The notes beneath the pieces were generated by a model. It ran no database searches and had not been told where the DNA came from. It was given only the letters and a program-made list of their open reading frames with translations. Shown here piece by piece: positions 40,667-47,044 of a stretch of DNA of 64,000 nucleotides. The number at the start of each line of letters is the position of its first letter. Position 1 is the first letter of the stretch. The translations under genes and the position numbers were made by a program. The DNA comes from Streptomyces sp. NBC_00878 (GTDB lineage: Bacteria > Actinomycetota > Actinomycetes > Streptomycetales > Streptomycetaceae), in the NCBI RefSeq assembly GCF_026341515.1, contig NZ_JAPEOK010000001.1:8122001-8186000 (forward strand). The letters are read 5' to 3'.

Positions 40667-41505
40667 CAGCCCGGCACCTCACGGTCGCGCAGCCCCTGTG
40701 GGTCGGGGACTTCACGGTCGCGCAGCCCCTGCGGGTCGATGACCTCGCGGATCAACTCCAGCTCCGCCGCGGTGGGTTCGCGGGTGTACGGGACCTCGTC
40801 GGGAATCGTCGGCTCGAACCGGGTCGCCGCCAGGACCTCCTCCACCGTCACCCCCGGATGCAGGGAGGCGAGGCGCATCGACCGGTCCGGGGTCGCGAAG
40901 TCGAACACTCCCAGGTTCGACACGACCCGGGGGATGCGGTGGTAGCGGGCCGCCGTGGGACCGGCCGCCGCGGCGCTGTCGTACCCCACCCCGCAGATCA
41001 TGTCGACCTTCTCGACGAAGACCCGCGTCGAGTGCTTGGGCACCCAGTAACTCACCGGGTTGTTCAGGGTGTTGACGGGCGCGCCCCGCACCCCGAGCAA
41101 CTGCCGGGCGGGCCGCTCCCAGTCGCCGATGCACGAGATGTTCTGGTTGCCGAAGCGGTCTATCTGGCTCGCGCCCATCATCACGTGCCGACGTCCGCCG
41201 GTGACCATCGTGAGATGCCTGCGGTACGGAAGCCAGCCTTCGGGTGTGCCGTCCGGGCCGACCAGCATCGCCTCGCCGTCGGTGAGCAGGAGCTCCGGTG
41301 CGAAGGTCCGCCGGGCGAGCCGGGCGCCGACGGATGGCACGGCACCCATCGGGCTGGCGAGCACCTCGCCGTTGTCCCGCCAGGCCTCGGCACAGGCGAT
41401 CACGCAGTACTCGGCGCGGGTGGGCGGGAGAAGCGGCGTACGGGTGGGCGGGACGAGTGGGGTGCGGGCGGGTGGGAGGAGGGGAGGGCGGGTCGCGTCC
41501 GTCAT
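40666..41505 (-). CDS. ipdB: Steroid-ring CoA-transferase-like hydrolase subunit B, IpdB-like
   Basis: 279 residues from ATG 41505, overlapping the ipdA stop by 4 bases. It forms the IpdAB complex that opens the last steroid ring (COCHEA-CoA hydrolysis) without transferring CoA. Recognisable: AEYCVIACAEAWRDNGEVLASPMGAVPSVGARLARRTFAPELLLTDGEA, RRHVMMGASQIDRFGNQNIS, RVVSNLGVFDFATPDRSMRLASLHPGVT. The N-terminus adds a Pro-rich repetitive piece (PPLLPPARTPLVPPTRTP). The C-terminal motif DPQGLRDREVP is duplicated by a 33-bp repeat (40680-40745). Confidence 0.9.
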   Translation of the reverse strand: MTDATRPPLLPPARTPLVPPTRTPLLPPTRAEYCVIACAEAWRDNGEVLASPMGAVPSVGARLARRTFAPELLLTDGEAMLVGPDGTPEGWLPYRRHLTMVTGGRRHVMMGASQIDRFGNQNISCIGDWERPARQLLGVRGAPVNTLNNPVSYWVPKHSTRVFVEKVDMICGVGYDSAAAAGPTAARYHRIPRVVSNLGVFDFATPDRSMRLASLHPGVTVEEVLAATRFEPTIPDEVPYTREPTAAELELIREVIDPQGLRDREVPDPQGLRDREVPG

Positions 41506-42356
41506 CGTCGCTCCTCGTGCCAGGCCTGTACGGCCGACTGGTAGGCCTTCTCGTCCCCGTACAGGAACCGCTCGGTGAACTCCGGCCACGGCGTCGTCGC
41601 GTACAGCTTCTGGAAGGGCTCGTCGCGGTCGTGGTCGGGGACGCAGGAGGTGGGGTGTGTGCCGCTCGGCGTCTCGACGACTCCCGTGACCGAGTGCCGG
41701 TTGACGAGGAGGGTCTGCGGCACCGCGTCGTCGAAACGGTCCACCAGCCGCTCGCAGGAGACGTACGCATCGTCCGCGGCCTCGCAGAAGAGGTCGTCGA
41801 AGTACGGATCCGGGCCCAGATACTGGCCGTTGCCCGACCGGTCCGCGCGGTTGACGTGGACCAGCGCCGCGTCCATACGCAGGGCGGGCATGGCGACGAA
41901 GGTCTCCCGGATCCCGGTCGATGGGTCCTCGTACGGTGAAGTGACCGTCCGCAGACCGGGGTTGACCCGCATCACGTCCGAGCCGAGGCCGGCCCGGACC
42001 GGCAGGAAGGGCAGCCGGTTCGCGGCGGCGTGCAGCCCCCACATGAACATCGCCTCGTCGACCTCCATCAGCTCGAAGGCCCCGCTCTGACGGGCCGCAC
42101 GGAAATGCGGCTCCAGAGGGATCGAGTCGAGCGTCACGAAGGCCGCGACGAGCTTGCGGATCCGCCCCGCGGCGGCGAGCATCCCGACGTCCGGGCCGCC
42201 GTACGACACGATCGTGAGGTCGGTGATCTGGGAGCGGAGCAGCGCTCTCACCAGGGCCATCGGTTTGCGGCGCGAGCCCCATCCGCCGATGCCGAGGGTC
42301 ATCCCGCTCCGGAGCCGGGAGGCGACCTCGTCGGCCGTCATCGTCTTGTCACTCAC
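41502..42356 (-). CDS. ipdA: Steroid-ring CoA-transferase-like hydrolase subunit A, IpdA-like
   Basis: 284 residues, GTG start overlapping the echA20 stop by 8 bases. The sequence MTLGIGGWGSRRKPMALVRALLRS, TIVSYGGPDVGMLAAAG, RLPFLPVRAGLGSDV and DPYFDDLFCEAADDAYVSCER is close to what I recall for mycobacterial IpdA. It partners with IpdB in ring D opening of the steroid-derived acyl-CoA. The absence of the usual class I CoA-transferase Glu at the active site is a known feature of IpdAB, which I have not verified here. Confidence 0.92.
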   Translation of the reverse strand: MSDKTMTADEVASRLRSGMTLGIGGWGSRRKPMALVRALLRSQITDLTIVSYGGPDVGMLAAAGRIRKLVAAFVTLDSIPLEPHFRAARQSGAFELMEVDEAMFMWGLHAAANRLPFLPVRAGLGSDVMRVNPGLRTVTSPYEDPSTGIRETFVAMPALRMDAALVHVNRADRSGNGQYLGPDPYFDDLFCEAADDAYVSCERLVDRFDDAVPQTLLVNRHSVTGVVETPSGTHPTSCVPDHDRDEPFQKLYATTPWPEFTERFLYGDEKAYQSAVQAWHEERR

Positions 42357-43290
42357 CTGCGCCCCCTCCTTTCTGATCCCTGCCGACTTCCTGATTCCTT
42401 CCGGCTTCCCGATCCCCTTCGGCTTCCTGATTCCTTCCGGCTTCCCGATCCCCTTCGGCTTCCCGATTCCCTTCGGCTTCCCGATTCCCTTCGGCTTCCC
42501 GATTCCTTTCGGCCTCCTGATTCCCTTCGGCTTCCTGGTTTCTTCCGACTTCCTGATTCCTTCCGAACGTGTCCCGGACCCGGTCGCCCACCCCCGCGAG
42601 GTTTGCCTCGAACGTGAAGCCCTGCTCGAAGCGGTAGCTGCGGCGTACGTCGACGGGGTCGATGCCGTTGATCGCGGCCTTGGCCAGCCGGATCAGCTGT
42701 CCGTCCTTGCTCGCGATCTGACCGGCCAACTCCATTGCCGCGGCACGCAGTTCGTCGCGCGGCACGACCCGCCACACCGACCCGTACCGGTGCAGCTCGG
42801 CAGCCGTCGCCGAACGCGACGTGTAGTACAGCGCGCGCATCAGGTGCTGCGGCACCAGCCGGGCCAGGTGGGTGGCCGCGCCCAGGGCACCCCGGTCCAG
42901 CTCGGGCAGGCCGAAGGTCGCGTCCTCGCTCGCCACGATCGCGTCCGCGTTGCCCACCAGGCCTATGCCGCCGCCCAGACAGAAGCCGTGCACCTCCGCC
43001 ACCACGGGCACCTCGCACTCGTACACCGCGGCGAAGGCGTCGGCGCAGCCGCGGTTGGCGCCGAGCAGGGCGCTGCCGCCCTGGGTCTGTATCTCCTTGA
43101 TGTCCACGCCCGCGTTGAACCCCCGCCCCTCGGCGGCCAGCACCACACAGCGGACCTCGGCGTCGCGGCCCGCCGCGCGCAGGGCGTCGGCCAGCTCGAA
43201 CCAGCCGCGCACCGGCAGCGCGTTCACGGGCGGGAAGTCGACCGTGACGACGGAAATCCCCTTTTCCGGGGACGAGGTGGAGACACCCAT
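42349..43290 (-). CDS. echA20: Enoyl-CoA hydratase-type ring hydrolase, EchA20-like, with repeat tail
   Basis: 313 residues from ATG 43290. The crotonase core occupies about residues 1-245: TVDFPPVNALPVRGWFELADAL, AAEGRGFNAGVDIKEIQ (oxyanion hole), HGFCLGGGIGLVGNADAIVASEDATFGLPELDRGALGAATHLARLVPQHLMR. This last segment is nearly identical to EchA20, which opens the HIEC-CoA D ring. The mycobacterial protein stops near 247; here 11 repeats of an 18-bp unit add about 65 charged residues (NREAEG-type) of no expected catalytic use. The start follows the KstR2-like operator 2. Confidence 0.92.
   Translation of the reverse strand: MGVSTSSPEKGISVVTVDFPPVNALPVRGWFELADALRAAGRDAEVRCVVLAAEGRGFNAGVDIKEIQTQGGSALLGANRGCADAFAAVYECEVPVVAEVHGFCLGGGIGLVGNADAIVASEDATFGLPELDRGALGAATHLARLVPQHLMRALYYTSRSATAAELHRYGSVWRVVPRDELRAAAMELAGQIASKDGQLIRLAKAAINGIDPVDVRRSYRFEQGFTFEANLAGVGDRVRDTFGRNQEVGRNQEAEGNQEAERNREAEGNREAEGNREAEGDREAGRNQEAEGDREAGRNQEVGRDQKGGGAGE
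42369..42566. repeat. Eleven 18-bp tandem repeats in echA20 tail
   Basis: Units such as CTTCCTGATTCCTTCCGG and CTTCCCGATTCCCTTCGG, contiguous, all 18 bases so the frame is kept. Encode hexapeptides of the type (R/G)(N/D)(Q/R)E(A/V)(E/G). No spacers, so not a CRISPR array. Confidence 0.95.
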
Positions 43291-43310
43291 CAGCTCATCA
43301 GCTACCTTTC

Positions 43311-43330
43311 GACCAAACATTTGTTAGGTG
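43311..43330. promoter_or_regulatory. KstR2-like operator 2 between echA20-like and SDR genes
   Basis: On the minus strand the core reads CCTAACAAATGTTTGGTCG (forward 43310-43328), sharing AACAARTGTTTGGT with operator 1. It lies between the echA20 start (43290) and the SDR start (43377), so one repressor site can cover both divergent promoters. Confidence 0.75.
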
Positions 43331-43376
43331 CGCCAGTGGTGAAGGTAACAGCGAACACCGACGAGTGGGAGGCCCT

Positions 43377-44333
43377 GTGGACAAGCCGTCGGACAGGTCG
43401 TCGGACGAGCCGTCAGGCAGGCCGCCGGAAGGGCCGCCGGAAGGGCCGTCGGACGAGAGGTCCGGTAGACGGCTCGTGGTGGTCACGGGCGGTACCCGGG
43501 GCGTGGGCGCCGGGATCGCGCGTGCGTTCGTGGAGGCGGGCGCCGAGGTCGTCGTCTGTGCGCGCAGACCGCCCGAAGTGCCGGTCGAGGGCGTCGAGTT
43601 CGTCCCCCTCGACCTGCGGGACCCACCGGCCGTGCGCGCCTTCTTCGACGGGTTGCCCCGCGTCGACGTCCTGGTCAACAACGCGGGCGGCGCCCCCCAC
43701 CGGCTGCTCGCGGAGACGGACGCCGAGCGGCACGCGCGCGTGATCGAGCTCAACCTCGTCGCACCGCTGACGGCGTCCCTGGCGGCGTACGAGCAGTTGA
43801 GGCGTGCGCGGGGCTCCGTCGTGATGATCGGCAGCGTCAGCGGGACACGGCCCTCGCCCGGCTCGGCGGCCTACGGGGCGGCCAAGGCGGGCCTGGAGAA
43901 CCTGGCGCGCTCGATGGCCGTGGAGTGGGCGCCGGACGTGCGGGTGAACACCCTCGTCGTCGGGATGGTCCGCACCGAGCTGTCCCACCTCTACTACGGG
44001 GACGAGGACGGTATCGCGGCCGTCTTCCGCACCGTCCCCATGGGGCGGCTCGCCGAGCCCCTGGACGTCGGCAGGGCGGCCGTCTTCCTCGCGTCGGACG
44101 CCGCCGCGTACGTCACCGGGGCCGGTCTCCTCGTGCACGGCGGGGGCGAGCGGCCTGCCTTCCTGGACGCGGCGAACGTCAACAAGGAGAAGGCCAGCGA
44201 GCAGAGGGCCAGCGAGGAGAAGGCCAGCGAGGAGAAGGCCAGCGAGGCGAAGGTCAACGAGCAGAAGGCCAGCGAGGAGAAGGTCAACGAGCAGAAGGTC
44301 AACGAGGAAAAAGAGGGAGGAGAGACGGGATGA
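43377..44333 (+). CDS. Short-chain dehydrogenase (Rv3549c-like) with repetitive ends
   Basis: 318 residues from GTG 43377, chosen because GGGAGG precedes it by 4-9 bases (GTG 43365 is the other option). The SDR core starts after about 30 residues: RLVVVTGGTRGVGAGIARAF, NNAGGAPH, MIGSVSGTRPSPGSAAYGAAKAGLENL (Ser-Tyr-Lys). The N-terminus (DKPSDRSSDEPSGRPPEGPPEGP) and C-terminal ~50 residues (KASEEKASEEKASEAKVNEQ) are low-complexity repeats. By position and size it corresponds to the mycobacterial SDR adjacent to echA20. The reaction is not established. Confidence 0.85.
   Translation: MDKPSDRSSDEPSGRPPEGPPEGPSDERSGRRLVVVTGGTRGVGAGIARAFVEAGAEVVVCARRPPEVPVEGVEFVPLDLRDPPAVRAFFDGLPRVDVLVNNAGGAPHRLLAETDAERHARVIELNLVAPLTASLAAYEQLRRARGSVVMIGSVSGTRPSPGSAAYGAAKAGLENLARSMAVEWAPDVRVNTLVVGMVRTELSHLYYGDEDGIAAVFRTVPMGRLAEPLDVGRAAVFLASDAAAYVTGAGLLVHGGGERPAFLDAANVNKEKASEQRASEEKASEEKASEAKVNEQKASEEKVNEQKVNEEKEGGETG
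44181..44315. repeat. Nine 15-bp tandem repeats in SDR tail
   Basis: Units of the form AGCGAGGAGAAGGCC encode SEEKA / NEQKV pentapeptides at the C-terminus of the upstream SDR gene, ending just before the ATGA overlap with the next SDR. Confidence 0.9.
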
Positions 44334-45247
44334 CTGCAGGCACCGGAATCTGCGACGGGCGGGTCGTGATCGTCACGGGCGCGGGACGCGGGCTCGGACG
44401 GGCGCACGCGCTCGCCTTCGCGGCGGAGGGGGCACGCCTCGTCGTCAACGACCTGGGCGTCGGGCTCGACGGTTCGCCCGGCCCCGACAGCCCGGCCCGG
44501 CAGGTCGTCGAGGAGATCACGGCGGCGGGCGGCGAGGCGGTGGCCCACGGCGGGGACATCGCCACGACCGAGGGCGCCGCGTCCCTCGTACGTACGGCGG
44601 TGGACGCCTTCGGGCGGCTCGACACGCTCGTCAACAACGCCGGGTTCCTGCGCGACCGGATGCTCGTGAACCTCGACGAGGACGACTGGGACGCCGTCAT
44701 GCGCGTCCATCTGAAGGGCCACTTCCTGCCGCTGAAGCACGCTGCCGCACACTGGCGGGCGGAGGCGAAGGCGGGGCGTGCGCCGCGGGCGCGGGTCGTC
44801 AACACCAGTTCCGGAGCGGGCCTGTTGGGGTCCGTCGGGCAGGGGAACTACAGCGCCGCCAAGGCCGGGATCGTGGGGCTGACACTGGTGGCCGCCGCCG
44901 AGATGGGGCGCTACGGAGTACAGGTCAACGCCATCGCGCCGGCCGCGCGGACCCGGATGACCGAGGGCACCTTCGCCGAGACGATGACGGCACCCGACAG
45001 CGGGTTCGACGCGATGGCGCCCGGGAACGTGTCGCCGCTCGTCGTCTGGCTCGGCTCCGCCGCGAGCGCCGGCGTCACCGGCCGGGTCTTCGAGACCGAG
45101 GGCGGCCGCATCACGGTCATGGAGGGCTGGCGGCCCGGCCCGAGCGCCGACAAGGGGGCGCGATGGACCCCCGCCGAGGCCGGGGACACCGCACTCAAAC
45201 TCCTCGCGGAGGCGGCGACGCCCCAGCCGGTGTACGGAGCGCGGTAG
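44330..45247 (+). CDS. Short-chain dehydrogenase / hydroxyacyl-CoA dehydrogenase (Rv3548c-like)
   Basis: 305 residues, ATG overlapping the preceding stop (ATGA). Type-2 peroxisomal multifunctional-enzyme-like SDR: VVIVTGAGRGLGRAHALAFAAEGARLVVNDLGVGLDG, NNAGFLRDRMLVNLDEDDWDAVMRVHLKGHF, VNTSSGAGLLGSVGQGNYSAAKAGI (Ser/Tyr/Lys), MTEGTF. The C-terminal ~60 residues (GGRITVMEGWRPGPSADKG) match the longer members of this group. It pairs with the previous SDR in the same way as Rv3548c/Rv3549c in mycobacteria. Likely oxidises a hydroxyacyl-CoA; substrate is not proven. Confidence 0.88.
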   Translation: MTAGTGICDGRVVIVTGAGRGLGRAHALAFAAEGARLVVNDLGVGLDGSPGPDSPARQVVEEITAAGGEAVAHGGDIATTEGAASLVRTAVDAFGRLDTLVNNAGFLRDRMLVNLDEDDWDAVMRVHLKGHFLPLKHAAAHWRAEAKAGRAPRARVVNTSSGAGLLGSVGQGNYSAAKAGIVGLTLVAAAEMGRYGVQVNAIAPAARTRMTEGTFAETMTAPDSGFDAMAPGNVSPLVVWLGSAASAGVTGRVFETEGGRITVMEGWRPGPSADKGARWTPAEAGDTALKLLAEAATPQPVYGAR

Positions 45248-45371
45248 TGCGATCGGCGTACGACACGTAGGAGGGGGCGCGCCAGGAACGGGGGGACCCC
45301 ATCGTGGGCGCGACCAGCCACAACGCACCCGCACCGTCCCCACGACCCAACACCCTCATCCACATCTACAT

Positions 45372-46286
45372 TTACGTATCGCACTCCAGAACAGTCCGAC
45401 ACAACCCACACCGCGCCCGAACCCGCCCCCGCACCGGCACCCGAATCCGCTGATGACACGTCGGACAGGGAAACGAGACCCGCAGTGACCCGCGCCCGTC
45501 CGGCGCGTTCGGCGCGTCCGGCGTGAAGGCATACGGCGCGTCGGCCCGAACGGCCGCGACCACGTGGTTCTGCGCATGACGCCGGTCCTTCGCGTAGCGC
45601 CGCCGCCCCGCCCACCCCGCCGCGGTCAGCGGCGGCTGCCGCTCGTCGTGACGGGCCCGCGTCATGCCCTTCGTGTACGCGGTGTACGCCTGCGCGCTGG
45701 TGAACCAGGTCGCCGGGTCCTCACCGAAGACCAACGACCGCTTGGCCAGCACGTACCCGAACTCCTCCGGCGTCAGATAGCCCAGTTTCTGCGAGGACGC
45801 CGCGTCCTCCCGGTACGCGTCGAGCAGCAGCCAGCCCGCGCCGAGATACGTCGTCGCCGTGTCCGTGAGGATCTCGTTGTCGCGCGTGCCCGGGAACGAC
45901 AGGTCCAGGCGGTGCAGATAGACGTGCATCACCTCGTGCGCGAGCGCCGCGCCGATGTCCCTGCGGTGGGTGCGGAAGCGGTCGTTCAGCTCGATGAAGT
46001 ACTCGGGGCCCGCGGCGAGCTCGACGTTCGCCGCGTGCTCCATCTCTCGGAAGCTCACGATCATGCGGGCGTCCGGGAGACGGAAGTGCCGTACCAGCTC
46101 GTGGGCGACCCGCTGGGCGCCCAGGTGGAGATCGTCCGTGTCGCAGAACGCCACGTCGGCCGGGGCCACGCTGGTGGCGAAGGTGTGGATGGTGTCGTAC
46201 GAAAGCCGTTTGTACAGCGCGGTGATCGCCGCCCGCACCGTGTCCAGATGCGGGAAGCCGTGCTCGACCGGACCGCCGTTCGTCAC
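45372..46286 (-). CDS. HExxH zinc metallopeptidase-like protein with C-terminal zinc ribbon
   Basis: 304 residues from GTG 46286 (GGGGG upstream; the open frame extends further but into low complexity). Residues 117-121 are HEVMH, with a likely third ligand Glu138 in NEILTDTATTYLGAG, the pattern of M48/M78-like soluble proteases. The C-terminus has CPTCHQRIRVP followed by CGLC, a classic four-cysteine zinc ribbon. It is cytosolic with no signal peptide. Role unknown. Divergently adjacent to a broken hydrolase and separated from the SDR gene by 124 bases that include a degenerate dispersed-repeat-like sequence. Confidence 0.8.
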   Translation of the reverse strand: MTNGGPVEHGFPHLDTVRAAITALYKRLSYDTIHTFATSVAPADVAFCDTDDLHLGAQRVAHELVRHFRLPDARMIVSFREMEHAANVELAAGPEYFIELNDRFRTHRRDIGAALAHEVMHVYLHRLDLSFPGTRDNEILTDTATTYLGAGWLLLDAYREDAASSQKLGYLTPEEFGYVLAKRSLVFGEDPATWFTSAQAYTAYTKGMTRARHDERQPPLTAAGWAGRRRYAKDRRHAQNHVVAAVRADAPYAFTPDAPNAPDGRGSLRVSFPCPTCHQRIRVPVRGRVRARCGLCRTVLECDT

Positions 46287-46591
46287 GCCCGTACCCCCAT
46301 AGAGGCCCGAAACCCCTTCCACTCTAAGGGGACGCGAGCGGATCCTCATACCTCTGCGCGCTCTGATGCGTGCTCTTCCGTGCGCTCTTCCGTGCGCTCT
46401 TCCGTGCGCGCTTCTGGGCGCCGAACGGGCGCCTACCCGTCGTCCGGATTCAATGCCGTCACCATGAAATGGTTCCAATCCAGGCGTGAATAGCAATGAA
46501 TTCGTCACGCGCGCGTCAAAATGTTCCTGCCGTGCGCGACGGTAACGAAATACTCCACACAAGTGTCACGAACAAGCAAGGGACCGTAATA

Positions 46592-46928
46592 ATGGAAATC
46601 AGCCGTCGTCGATTTTCCGCGCTGGGCGCGGGAGCCGCAACCGTCATCTCCGAGGCAGGGCTCGCCCCGAAAGGAGGCCCTCGTGCTCTACGCGGCCCAG
46701 GGGCTGCTCTCGACCGCTCCGCCCACCACGACCGTCGCAGCCTGGCACCAGAAGCCGTCGTGGTACGCGGTCTCGAAGAACGACCGCACCATCGACCCCG
46801 GCCTTGAGCGCTTCATGACTCAGCGCATGAACGCGACGACCGTCGAGGTCGACTCCGGCCATCTGTCGCTCGTGACGCACCCGGAAACGATCGCCCGGCT
46901 CATTCTGCGAGCCGCGGCAAAGGGCTGA
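46592..46928 (+). pseudogene. Alpha/beta-hydrolase remnant: leader fused out of frame to C-terminal fragment
   Basis: ATG 46592 begins MEISRRRFSALGAGAATVISEAGLA, a Tat-type leader. After about 25 residues the frame changes. In a different frame (46683-46928) the sequence reads AWHQKPSWYAVSKNDRTIDPGLERF...VEVDSGHLSLVTHPETIARLI, the C-terminal end of an alpha/beta-hydrolase including the catalytic His (DSGHLS). The Ser nucleophile region is missing. This is best explained by a large internal deletion. Confidence 0.75.
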
Positions 46929-46973
46929 CGCCCGGTCGGTCAAATCCGTGTACCCGAAAAGAACGTCTCGCCA

Positions 46974-47010
46974 ATCACCATCACCATCACCATCACCATC
47001 ACCACAGGAT
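46974..47010. repeat. CACCAT-type hexamer repeat
   Basis: Six copies of ATCACC in tandem between the hydrolase remnant and the GH35 gene. It resembles a His-tag codon run, but no gene reads through it, so it is treated as a simple repeat. Confidence 0.9.
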
Positions 47011-47044
47011 GTGCAAAGTCAGCGGTCGGGCCGCTTTTTGCTTC

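Noticed and set aside
42387-42566. Possible CRISPR array in the echA20 tail
   Set aside because: Repeats are contiguous 18-mers without spacers and encode a continuous protein.
46974-47010. His-tag-like CACCAT run suggesting vector sequence
   Set aside because: It is not in any gene's frame or next to cloning-type sites; a simple hexamer repeat.
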